Source: Arthrobacter sp. (lineage in GTDB: Bacteria; Actinomycetota; Actinomycetes; Actinomycetales; Micrococcaceae). Taken from it: a DNA stretch of 21,190 nt. The notes beneath the pieces were generated by a model. The model was not told the origin of the DNA and searched no databases. It saw only the letters and a program-made list of their open reading frames with translations. Shown piece after piece: positions 1-7,276 of this stretch. The first letter of the stretch is position 1, and each line of letters begins with the position of its first letter. A program made the translations under genes and the position numbers. The stretch spans positions 1-21,190 of the forward strand of contig JAODMS010000062.1 of the NCBI GenBank assembly GCA_025464925.1, given 5' to 3'.

Positions 1-742
1 CCTCATCCGAGGCTTCGTCGAACTCGAAATCCTCCGGATACAGGACGATGTCCACGTCCTTGGCGTGGCTGAGTTCGCGCAGCTCCAGCGGCGTGAACTT
101 CACCTGGGCCGGGCCGCGGCGGCCGAAGACATGTACGTCGGTGACCGGGGAATTCCTGAGCGCCTGGTAGACGTTGTCCGGGATCTCCGTGACCAGCAGT
201 TCGTCGGGATGCTTGACCAGCATGCGGGCCACGTCCAGGGCCACGTTGCCGTTGCCGATCACGGCGATTTCCTTGGCCTCCAGCGGCCACTCGCGCGGAA
301 CGTCCGGGTGGCCGTCGTACCAGGAAACGAAGTCCGCCCCGCCGAAGGAGCCCTCAAGCCCGATGCCCGGGATGTCCAGCTCCGCGTCCCTGATGGCACC
401 GGTGGAGAAGATCACGGCGTCGTAGAAGGCGCGGAAATCACGCAGGCTCAGGTCCCGGCCGTAGGTGACGTTTCCGAGGAACCGGATGTCGCCGCGGTCC
501 AGGACCTTGTGCAGGGCGTTCACGATGCCCTTGATCCGGGGGTGGTCCGGGGCCACGCCGTAGCGGATCAGGCCGTAGGGCGCCGGGTACGCCTCGAAGA
601 GGTCGATGCTGACCTCGAAATCGCCGTCCTTGACCTCGTTGGACTTCGTCAGGATGTCCGCGGCGTAGACACCGGCCGGTCCGGCACCGACAATCGCAAC
701 GCGGAGCGGACGTTTGGACGTGGATTCGGCCGAGTTGGACAC
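1..742 (-). CDS. fprA: FprA-type ferredoxin/adrenodoxin-NADP reductase, 5' part (cut by window edge)
   Basis: FAD- and NADPH-binding reductase expected to pass electrons from NADPH to ferredoxin in the cytoplasm. About 247 codons are visible and the C-terminal half lies outside the window. I see the FAD dinucleotide motif GAGPAG near the N terminus, PYGLIRYGVAPDH, the NADP motif GNGNVALD and FGRRGPAQVKFTP, all hallmarks of the FprA/adrenodoxin reductase family. The start is a GTG at 740-742 with an upstream GAAGGG. It is a close paralogue of the complete gene at 13360-14805: a hand alignment from RPLRV onward gives about 82% identity over 237 positions. Unlike that copy it has no sulfur genes beside it here. 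It is divergent from the rarD-like gene. The family is secure; the physiological partner is not visible. Confidence 0.9.
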   Translation of the reverse strand, partial: MSNSAESTSKRPLRVAIVGAGPAGVYAADILTKSNEVKDGDFEVSIDLFEAYPAPYGLIRYGVAPDHPRIKGIVNALHKVLDRGDIRFLGNVTYGRDLSLRDFRAFYDAVIFSTGAIRDAELDIPGIGLEGSFGGADFVSWYDGHPDVPREWPLEAKEIAVIGNGNVALDVARMLVKHPDELLVTEIPDNVYQALRNSPVTDVHVFGRRGPAQVKFTPLELRELSHAKDVDIVLYPEDFEFDEASDE

Positions 743-765
743 CGGAAGCCCTTCTGAGTCTTAGG

Positions 766-803
766 GACTGCGCCGTTTCTGCAGTGCACAGTCTCCCATT
801 CTA
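766..803 (-). promoter_or_regulatory. Candidate promoter and 5' hairpin of the first fprA-like gene
   Basis: Reading the minus strand, TAGAAT at 803-798 is a good -10 element, but I see no convincing -35. About 5 nt downstream begins an imperfect inverted repeat (766-773 with 786-793, one G-T mismatch, 12-nt loop), which would fold at the very 5' end of the transcript. The leader would be about 50 nt. Prediction from pattern only. Confidence 0.35.
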
Positions 804-924
804 AATGTCCGCCGGAAGGCGTGGTGCCCGCCGTGGCCCGGATCGCAAGGATCAGCGCCGGCTGTGTCCACCAGCCCGCCCGAAGAGCAGGAATAGGGGC
901 ATCCCGGGTGGTGTTATTGATCTT

Positions 925-1950
925 GTGCCTAAACCTGACGGATCCCTCTCCTCCGCCCCGCTGACCGCCCGGGGTGCCGCGGCGTCTGCCGGAAGCCCCC
1001 AGCAGCGGCCCCCCGCGGCCCTCAGGGCCGTGGACAAGGAAACGACGGCGGGGATCCTGTTCGGCATCGGCGCCTACGGACTGTGGGGGCTGCTTCCCCT
1101 GTACTTCTTCGCCTTGCAGCCAGCCGGCGCCGTCGAGATTGTGGCCAACCGGGTGGTCTGGTCCCTGCTGTTCTGCGTCCTGCTGGTCACCGTCACCCGC
1201 TCCTGGCGCACGCTGGCGGCCTCGTTCCGGAACCGCACCGTGATCGGCCCGCTCTCCATCGCCGCCGGCCTTATTGCGGTGAACTGGCTGACCTACACCT
1301 ACGGCGTGACCACCGGCCAGGCCGTCGAAGCCTCGCTGGGCTATTTCATCAACCCGCTGGTCTCCGTATTGCTGGGCGTCTTTGTCCTGAAGGAGAAGCT
1401 GAGGCCGCTGCAGTGGGCCGCCGTCGGAATCGGCCTCGTTGCGGTGGGCGTGCTGACGTACTCCTACGGCAAACTCCCCTGGATCGCCCTGACGCTCGCG
1501 CTGAGCTTCGGGCTGTACGGCTTCGTCAAGAAACGCGTCGGCCCGCGGGCGGACGCGATCACCAGCCTCACGGTGGAGACCATCGTGCTCACGCCGCTTG
1601 CTGCCGCCACCATGGTCTTCCTTGCCGTCAGCGGAGCCGCCACGCTGGGCTCCAACGGGGCCGGGCACTTCTGGCTGCTGGCGGCGTCGGGCGTCATCAC
1701 CGCGGTGCCCCTGCTGTTCTTCGGCGCCTCCGCCCGCCGCCTGCCGATGACAACGATCGGCCTGCTGCAGTACTTCGCTCCCGTGCTGCAGTTCATCGTG
1801 GCACTGGCCGTGTTCAAGGAAGCCATGACAACGGACCGCTGGATCGGCTTCGGTGTCGTATGGCTGGCGCTCCTGGTGCTGACCGTCGACATGCTCCTGG
1901 CCGCGCGCAGGAACTCCGTGACCCGCAAGCGGGCCCGCGCCGCCGCGTGA
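925..1950 (+). CDS. rarD: RarD-type EamA-family transporter
   Basis: Integral membrane permease of the drug/metabolite transporter (EamA) superfamily, RarD branch. The substrate is not established for this branch. The sequence shows about ten hydrophobic segments in two repeated halves. RarD-like stretches include GAYGLWGLLPLYFF at the first segment, GYFINPLVSVLLGVFVLKE in the first half and TIGLLQYFAPVLQF in the second. The start is uncertain. An in-frame ATG exists at 805, but the 805-924 stretch has unusual codon use. GTG at 925 follows a GGGTGGTG ribosome-binding-like run and gives 341 residues. GTG at 1030 would give 306 residues, nearest the usual RarD length of about 300, but its SD is weak. 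The gene stands alone, divergent from the fprA-like gene. Confidence 0.85.
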   Translation: MPKPDGSLSSAPLTARGAAASAGSPQQRPPAALRAVDKETTAGILFGIGAYGLWGLLPLYFFALQPAGAVEIVANRVVWSLLFCVLLVTVTRSWRTLAASFRNRTVIGPLSIAAGLIAVNWLTYTYGVTTGQAVEASLGYFINPLVSVLLGVFVLKEKLRPLQWAAVGIGLVAVGVLTYSYGKLPWIALTLALSFGLYGFVKKRVGPRADAITSLTVETIVLTPLAAATMVFLAVSGAATLGSNGAGHFWLLAASGVITAVPLLFFGASARRLPMTTIGLLQYFAPVLQFIVALAVFKEAMTTDRWIGFGVVWLALLVLTVDMLLAARRNSVTRKRARAAA

Positions 1951-1990
1951 GCCGGGCGCCACGGCACCCTGCAGGCGGATGTGCGCCCAG

Positions 1991-2015
1991 GCGCAGGAAC
2001 GCGCGTCGCCTGCGC
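1991..2015 (+). terminator. Possible weak terminator after rarD
   Basis: A 7-bp perfect inverted repeat (GCGCAGG with CCTGCGC, 11-nt loop) lies 41 nt after the rarD stop. There is no T-run after it, so it may be only a structured spacer ahead of the next operon. Confidence 0.25.
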
Positions 2016-2077
2016 GGTGGACTAGTCTCGTGGTGTGGACCCTGTGAGTCGGATACTGAGGAGCGCTGGAGACAGCT

Positions 2078-2467
2078 ATGGATTTTGAGACTCCGGATGC
2101 GTCGGGAGTCGCTTTCCTGGGCTTCGAAGGCAACGGCATCCTCCGCCTTGCATGGGCCAGGGGCGTCGTCATCGATGCGCCGAACGCCCAACTGGCCATG
2201 GACCGGGTCAACGAGATGTGCCGGGGCCGGCCGACGCCGCTGCTGATCGACATGGCGACAACGGAGTCGGTGAGCCGGGCTGCCCGCACCGTGTTCTCCC
2301 AGCGCTGTGACGCCTCGGCAATCGCGCTGCTGGGAGCGTCGCCGGTCGACCGTGTCCTGGCCAACTTCTTCCTGGGCGTCAATTCCGCCCCCGTGCCCAC
2401 CAGATTTTTCACCAGCCGCGACCAGGCGGTCAGCTGGCTGACCTCCCAGGGCCATGCCGGGCAGTGA
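2078..2467 (+). CDS. STAS-like (SpoIIAA/DUF7793-type) small protein
   Basis: A 129-residue soluble protein with no signal peptide or membrane segment. The pattern of alternating strands and helices, LLIDMATTESVSRAARTVF and ASPVDRVLANFFLGVN followed by PTRFFTSRDQAVSWL, matches the small STAS/SEC14-like proteins common in Arthrobacter. I recall these under DUF7793, but that label is from memory. Its biochemical role is unknown; STAS folds usually act in protein-protein signalling. The start is ATG with GGAGA 5 nt upstream. It is the first gene of a three-gene operon and overlaps the next gene by 14 nt, suggesting translational coupling and a functional link to the cyclic-di-GMP protein that follows. 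Confidence 0.75.
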   Translation: MDFETPDASGVAFLGFEGNGILRLAWARGVVIDAPNAQLAMDRVNEMCRGRPTPLLIDMATTESVSRAARTVFSQRCDASAIALLGASPVDRVLANFFLGVNSAPVPTRFFTSRDQAVSWLTSQGHAGQ

Positions 2468-3986
2468 CGACGACCGCCGCCTGGAGGAACTCGTGGACGG
2501 CATCGTCGCACTCTCCTCGGGCGATCTCTCGAACCGCCTGCAGGTTTCTCCGACCAGGGACGGCATTGACGCTGTAGCCACCGGAGTCAACCTGCTCGCC
2601 GAAGAGCTCCAGAGCATGTACCAGAGCCTGGAAGCCCGGGTGGCTGAACGCACGGCGCTGCTGGAAGCGGCCCAGGCGGAACTCCGCCGGGTCATCAATA
2701 CCGACGAGCTGACCGGCCTGGCCAGCCGTTCACTGTTGCGGGAAAAGGCGGCGGAAGCCGTGGCGGCCGCCGAAGCGGGCAGGGAGCCTGCGCTGATCCT
2801 CCTGGGCCTGGATTCCTTCCGGCTGATCAACGACAGCCTGGGTCCTGCGGCGGGCGACGCTGTCCTGAGGGAGGCTGCCCTGCGGCTGGGCGGGGCAGCC
2901 GGGCCGCCACATGTCATCGCCCGGCTCAGCAGCAATGAGTTTGCCGTGCTCGTTGTGGGCCGGAAGCCGGACAGCGTGCTGCAGATCGCGTCCCGGCTCA
3001 ACGAGGCGCTGAAGGACCGGATGGCTGCCGGTGGCATCGCCGTTGTCGTGACGGCGGGAACAGGTGTGCGGTTCGGGGAACCCGGACTGAGCGGTGAAGA
3101 ACTCATCCGTGACGCCACCATCGCCTTGCACGAGGCACAAAAACGGGGCAGGGGCAACACCCTGGTGTTTTCTTCCGCCATGCACGAAGCGGCCAAAAAG
3201 CAGGTCCATCTGGCAGCGGACCTCAGGACGGCGCTGGCCTCGGACCAGCTCGAATTGGAATATCAGCCGATCGTAGACCTGCGCACCAGCCGGATCGCGG
3301 GCGCTGAGGCCTTGATTCGCTGGCGGCATCCGACGCTGGGACTGCTGGCACCGGATGCGTTCCTGGAGGTTGCCGACGACGCCGGACTCGCCGTGGACAT
3401 CGGTCACTGGGTCCTCCGGAGCGCCATCGCGCAAACGGGGCGGTGGAAGACCGCCCCGGGTCTTCCGCGGAACTTCAGCACGCACGTCAATCTCGCTCCG
3501 GCCGAGCTGCACCATGTGGATCTTGCCCCCTATGTCCGGGGCCTCCTTGCGCAGTATCAGGTGGACCCGCACCAGTTATCCATTGAGATCACCGAGACGG
3601 CGATCATGAGGGGCGGCCCCGAAGTCGCGGCCACCATGCAATCGCTCAATGAGCTGGGAGTTCCGATCGAGATCGACGACTTCGGCACCGGCTACTCGTC
3701 CATCAGCTACCTGCGCACGCTGCCCGCCACCCAAGCCAAAATCGACAAGTCACTCATCGATGACCTGGCTACCGACGGCCAGCAGGAACAGTTTGTCGCG
3801 GCGATTCTGCAATTGATCCATTCAGCCGGGCTGGGCGCCGTGGCAGAGGGTATTGAACAACGCGAACAGGCGGAAAAATTGCAACAGCTGAACTGTGAAT
3901 TTGGCCAAGGGTATTACTTCAGCCGGCCCTTGCCCGTAGCGGACATGACGGCTCTGTTGACCGCCACGGACGGGGCTGCGGCGTGA
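2454..3986 (+). CDS. Soluble GGDEF-EAL cyclic-di-GMP protein with degenerate GGDEF motif
   Basis: A 510-residue cytoplasmic protein. Residues 1-80 form a HAMP-like region running into a coiled coil and contain no transmembrane segment. Residues 80-245 are a GGDEF domain whose signature reads SSNEF (159-163) instead of GGDEF, so diguanylate cyclase activity is unlikely. Residues 250-505 are an EAL domain with the expected catalytic features: EAL at 285-287, VNLAPAEL near 345, EITET near 378, DDFGTGYSS at 408-416, K429 in the AKIDKS motif and the AEGIE motif near 464. I infer a cyclic-di-GMP phosphodiesterase, with the GGDEF part perhaps binding GTP or acting as scaffold. The start at ATG 2454 lies inside the preceding STAS-like gene, and the end overlaps the methyltransferase gene by GTGA. 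No input domain such as PAS or GAF is fused, so the STAS-like partner may supply the input. Confidence 0.9.
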   Translation: MPGSDDDRRLEELVDGIVALSSGDLSNRLQVSPTRDGIDAVATGVNLLAEELQSMYQSLEARVAERTALLEAAQAELRRVINTDELTGLASRSLLREKAAEAVAAAEAGREPALILLGLDSFRLINDSLGPAAGDAVLREAALRLGGAAGPPHVIARLSSNEFAVLVVGRKPDSVLQIASRLNEALKDRMAAGGIAVVVTAGTGVRFGEPGLSGEELIRDATIALHEAQKRGRGNTLVFSSAMHEAAKKQVHLAADLRTALASDQLELEYQPIVDLRTSRIAGAEALIRWRHPTLGLLAPDAFLEVADDAGLAVDIGHWVLRSAIAQTGRWKTAPGLPRNFSTHVNLAPAELHHVDLAPYVRGLLAQYQVDPHQLSIEITETAIMRGGPEVAATMQSLNELGVPIEIDDFGTGYSSISYLRTLPATQAKIDKSLIDDLATDGQQEQFVAAILQLIHSAGLGAVAEGIEQREQAEKLQQLNCEFGQGYYFSRPLPVADMTALLTATDGAAA

Positions 3987-4810
3987 ACGGGCCAGCCGGC
4001 CTGCGGAAAACCGCGGATACGTTCCAGCTGATCGTCCGGGTGGCAGCGTTGTCATTCCGTCTCCCCCGGCGCCCGGACAGGCTCTGGAAGGACTTCTGGC
4101 GGGGGATTTCGGAAGGTTCCCTCCGGGAACCCGTCATCTGGGATGCGGCTCGGGGCCAGGAGATGGAACAACTCCTTGAGCGGGCCACCGGAGCGCTGAA
4201 CACCGGCCTTCCCGTGGTTGACATCGGTTGCGGCACCGGGCCCGTGTCGCGCAGGCTCGCCGAGGTCTTCCCTTCAGTGCTGGGGATCGATGTCTCCCCT
4301 GAGGCAGTGGCGGCCGCCAAGGCTGCAAGCGTGGGGATCGAGGGCCTGGCGTTCCGGTCCCTGGATGCCACCCGGCAGGCATCAGTGACTGGCCTCGCCC
4401 GGGAGCTGGGAGACGTGAACGTTTTTGTCCGCGGCGTGTTCCACGTCCTCAGCCGACGCCGGCAACTGCGCCTCGTACGCGCGATCGAGCTCTTGCTGGG
4501 CAGCCAAGGCCGCGTCTACCTGGTCGAAACCAACGTCCCGGGCGGCAGCCTTAACTATCTGCGCGGCCTGGGGGCCACCGGGACCCGGATCCCCGGACCC
4601 CTCCGCCAGGCCATAGCCACCCTTCCCAAGCCGGGACATTTCGGGGCCCTGCAAAGATCCCGGGTGTTCCCGGCACATCGCTGGACGCTGATTGCCGACG
4701 GCCCTGCCACCGTGGAAACCGTGCCGATGGAAACGGGCGGTCCCCCCGGCCGGATCCCCGGGTACTGGGCCGTGCTGGGCCGCAGGGAACCGCAGCCTCA
4801 GTCCTCCTGA
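3983..4810 (+). CDS. Class I SAM-dependent methyltransferase
   Basis: A 275-residue protein with the Rossmann SAM-binding motif VVDIGCGTG (residues 78-86), the acidic strand-2 motif LGIDVS (100-105) and no membrane segment. The substrate cannot be told from sequence; the resemblance is to small-molecule (UbiE-like) methyltransferases rather than to CheR-type or RNA enzymes, and this is only an impression. The GTG start overlaps the stop of the GGDEF-EAL gene in a GTGA, so the two are almost certainly co-translated. The 3' end runs 13 nt into the convergent universal stress gene. The LPRRPDRLWKDFWRGISEG stretch near residues 27-45 looks like a family-specific lid ahead of the core. Confidence 0.8.
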   Translation: MNGPAGLRKTADTFQLIVRVAALSFRLPRRPDRLWKDFWRGISEGSLREPVIWDAARGQEMEQLLERATGALNTGLPVVDIGCGTGPVSRRLAEVFPSVLGIDVSPEAVAAAKAASVGIEGLAFRSLDATRQASVTGLARELGDVNVFVRGVFHVLSRRRQLRLVRAIELLLGSQGRVYLVETNVPGGSLNYLRGLGATGTRIPGPLRQAIATLPKPGHFGALQRSRVFPAHRWTLIADGPATVETVPMETGGPPGRIPGYWAVLGRREPQPQSS

Positions 4811-5670
4811 AAAGTGTCCACTCGCTCGTAGTCGCGCGGGACCACCACCATCGGGACGGGCAGGGCGCGCAGCACCTTGTTGGCGGTGCTGCCGAGGAAG
4901 AGCTTGTTCTTCTCCGCCAGGCGGGAGGAACCCACGATCAGGATTTCGCCGTCCTCCCATTCGAGGTCGTCGATCGCTTCCTCGATCGTGCGGCCATGCG
5001 CAACGACGACGCTGACATCATGTCCGGCCGGGAGCCTGCGCGCGGCGTCGGAGAGCACCGTGTTGGCGTGGACGTGGGCGGCGTTGACCGCTTCTCCGCT
5101 CTCCCCCTCGGCATCCAGCTCAACGAGGGAAACGAGCCGCAGCGGCACGCCGCGACGCCCGGCGGAATCGATCGCGACCTCAATGGCGGCCTCCGCGCCG
5201 GCCCGCTGCCCCACGGCCAGGGTCAGCCGGGTCACCGGGTCCGTCCGCCGGTACCCCCGGGGGGCAAGCGCAACGGGAACCGGGGCGGCGTGCAGCAGGG
5301 CATTCGCCACGCTGCCCACGCTGTACCGCTTGAAGAGGCCGTTGTTGGCGGCACCGACCACGATCAGGCCGGCCTGGTATTCCAGGGCTGCAGCGATGAG
5401 GCCGGCCGCCAGGGAATCCGCCTGGCGGACGTGGAACGTGGCCCGGAGTTCCTTGGGTACCAGGGCAAGCGCGTGCCGTTCCGCTGTGAGCACCGCCTGT
5501 TCCGCGGCGCTCACATTGTTTCCTTCCGGGTTCAACGCAACGTAGGGCGCATGGCGGTCCACGACGTTGACGAGGTCCAGGTGGGCATCCTGCGCGCGGC
5601 TCATCGCCGACGCCAGTGCAACGGCATCGGCGCCGCGGTCGTTGGGTGTGTAGCCAACTACGTATCGCAT
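4798..5670 (-). CDS. Tandem-domain universal stress protein (UspA family)
   Basis: A 290-residue cytoplasmic protein with two UspA domains (about 1-140 and 150-285). Each ends in the nucleotide-binding pattern: VGAANNG followed by GSVAN in the first domain, and VGSSRLA followed by GSTANKVL in the second, consistent with an ATP-binding Usp. Such two-domain Usps in actinobacteria are typically induced by hypoxia or stationary phase; the direct target is unknown. The start is ATG 5670 with AAGGGG about 9 nt upstream; a longer in-frame extension to 5754 lacks a better site and was not used. It converges on the methyltransferase gene with a 13-nt overlap of the two stop regions. Confidence 0.9.
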   Translation of the reverse strand: MRYVVGYTPNDRGADAVALASAMSRAQDAHLDLVNVVDRHAPYVALNPEGNNVSAAEQAVLTAERHALALVPKELRATFHVRQADSLAAGLIAAALEYQAGLIVVGAANNGLFKRYSVGSVANALLHAAPVPVALAPRGYRRTDPVTRLTLAVGQRAGAEAAIEVAIDSAGRRGVPLRLVSLVELDAEGESGEAVNAAHVHANTVLSDAARRLPAGHDVSVVVAHGRTIEEAIDDLEWEDGEILIVGSSRLAEKNKLFLGSTANKVLRALPVPMVVVPRDYERVDTFQED

Positions 5671-5881
5671 GTCAGAACCCCTTATGGGTATGGAGCGGAA
5701 GCCGGCCTTGATCCGGGCGACGCCGGCCGGCCTGCGTTCCTGCAGTGGTAGCAAGAACTCTATTCAGCCGGACCTGGAACGAGAGCGACTGACACGCACG
5801 GTCCGGGAGCAATTTACCCGGTTGGCGGTGCCGGCCGCGACGACCCCTGGCCCCGTCCCGGAATGCCGCCCGGGCGGTTCG
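5671..5881. other. Intergenic region between the usp and gabT genes
   Basis: It should hold the gabT 3' end and the usp promoter. A 12-bp perfect palindrome CCGCCCGGGCGG (5866-5877) lies a few bases after the gabT stop but has no loop and no T-run, so I do not call it a terminator. On the minus strand TAGAGT and TAAATT are possible -10 elements for usp, without a clear -35. No gene is seen here. Confidence 0.3.
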
Positions 5882-7237
5882 CTAGGCGCGGGCCCGAAGG
5901 GCGGAGGCCAGGACCTCCAGGCCGTCCAGCAGGAGCTCGTCGCTGATGACCAGCGGCGGCAGGAGCCGGATGACGTTGCCGTAGGTGCCGCAGGTGAGGA
6001 TGAGGACACCCTCCTTGAGGCAGGCGGCGGCGACGGCCTTCGTCAGCTCCGGGTTCGGTTCCTTCGAGCCGGGCTGGACCAGTTCGATGGCCAGCATGGC
6101 ACCGCGGCCGCGGATGTCCCCGATCGCCGGGACTTCGGAGGCGAGCTCGCGCAGCTTGCCGACGGCGATGTCCTCGATGTGCCGGGCACGGGCGTTGAGG
6201 TCGTACTGTTCCATCGAGCCGATGGTCGCGAGTGCCGCGGCGCAGGCCACCGGGTTGCCGCCGTAGGTGCCCCCCAGGCCGCCCGGGTGGACGGCGTCGA
6301 GAAGTTCGGCGCGGCCGGTGATGGCGGACAGGGGCATGCCGCCGGCGATGCCCTTGGCCATGGCGATGATGTCCGGGATGACGCCTTCGTGGTTTACCGC
6401 GAACCATTCACCCGTACGGCAGAAGCCGGACTGGACCTCGTCGGCGATGAAGACGATCCCCTGGTCCTTGGCCCAGGCCGCGAGGGCCGGCAGGAAGCCC
6501 TCGGCCGGGACAATGAAGCCGCCCTCGCCCTGGATGGGTTCGATGATGATGGCAGCGACCTGGTCGCCGCCGATCTGCTTTTCGATCATGGTGATGGCGC
6601 GCCGGGCGGCCTCGGCACCGGTGGTCCCCGGGTTTTCCTCGCGGAACGGATAGCTCATCGGCATGCGGTAGATCTCGGGCGCGAACGGGCCGAAGTTGGT
6701 TTTGTAGGGCATCGCCTTGGCGGTGAGGGCCATGGTCAGGTTGGTGCGGCCGTGGTAGGCGTGGTCAAAGGCGACGACGGCGTTCCGGCCGGTGGCCAGG
6801 CGGGCCACCTTGACGGCGTTCTCCACGGCCTCGGCGCCGGAGTTGAACAGGACCGTCCGCTTCTCGTGGTCGCCCGGGGTGAGGCGGTTGAGCTGCTCGG
6901 CGACGGCGACATAGCCTTCGTACGGGGTGACCATGAAGCAGGTGTGGGTAAAGTGCTCCACGGCTTCCTTGATGGCGCCGACCACTGCCGGGTCCGAGGC
7001 GCCGACGCTCGTCACGGCGATGCCGGAGCCGAGGTCGATGAAGGAGTTGCCGTCGACGTCGTGGATGATGGCGCCGTCGGCGTCGGCGACGAACACGGGA
7101 ACACTGGACGCGACGCCGGAAGCGACCACGGCCTTGCGGCGTTCGGCCAGGGCGAGGGACTTGGGGCCCGGGAAGTCAGCCTGGATGCGGCGCTTCTGCT
7201 CGAGACGGTAGGTGATGCCATCTGCGGTAGTTGTCAT
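5882..7237 (-). CDS. gabT: 4-aminobutyrate (GABA) aminotransferase
   Basis: PLP-dependent class III aminotransferase converting GABA and 2-oxoglutarate to succinate semialdehyde and glutamate. The 451 residues match the family length. Visible features are the phosphate-binding SGAEAVENA (133-141), DHAYHGRT (158-165), EPIQGEGG (233-240), the cofactor aspartate in IADEVQSG (D266) and the Schiff-base lysine in AMAKGIAGG (K295). The start ATG has AAAGG about 8 nt upstream. It lies 39 nt downstream of the aldehyde dehydrogenase gene in the same direction, so the two form an operon that takes 4-aminobutanal to succinate semialdehyde. No separate succinate-semialdehyde dehydrogenase gene is beside it. 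Confidence 0.95.
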   Translation of the reverse strand: MTTTADGITYRLEQKRRIQADFPGPKSLALAERRKAVVASGVASSVPVFVADADGAIIHDVDGNSFIDLGSGIAVTSVGASDPAVVGAIKEAVEHFTHTCFMVTPYEGYVAVAEQLNRLTPGDHEKRTVLFNSGAEAVENAVKVARLATGRNAVVAFDHAYHGRTNLTMALTAKAMPYKTNFGPFAPEIYRMPMSYPFREENPGTTGAEAARRAITMIEKQIGGDQVAAIIIEPIQGEGGFIVPAEGFLPALAAWAKDQGIVFIADEVQSGFCRTGEWFAVNHEGVIPDIIAMAKGIAGGMPLSAITGRAELLDAVHPGGLGGTYGGNPVACAAALATIGSMEQYDLNARARHIEDIAVGKLRELASEVPAIGDIRGRGAMLAIELVQPGSKEPNPELTKAVAAACLKEGVLILTCGTYGNVIRLLPPLVISDELLLDGLEVLASALRARA

Positions 7238-7276
7238 GGGGAAGCCTTTTCTGTGCGGGCGGGGTAGGCGACTGGG

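Noticed and set aside
649..2511. 620-codon open frame on the minus strand opposite rarD and the STAS-like gene
   Set aside because: Low-complexity, Arg/Gly/Gln-rich translation typical of a high-GC shadow frame; the plus-strand genes have clear families.
5866..5877. Palindrome CCGCCCGGGCGG as gabT terminator
   Set aside because: No loop and no T-run; short GC palindromes are expected by chance at this base composition.
5669..7267. 532-codon open frame on the plus strand over gabT
   Set aside because: Antisense shadow of a well-conserved aminotransferase; Asp/Gly/Val-rich with no recognisable motif.
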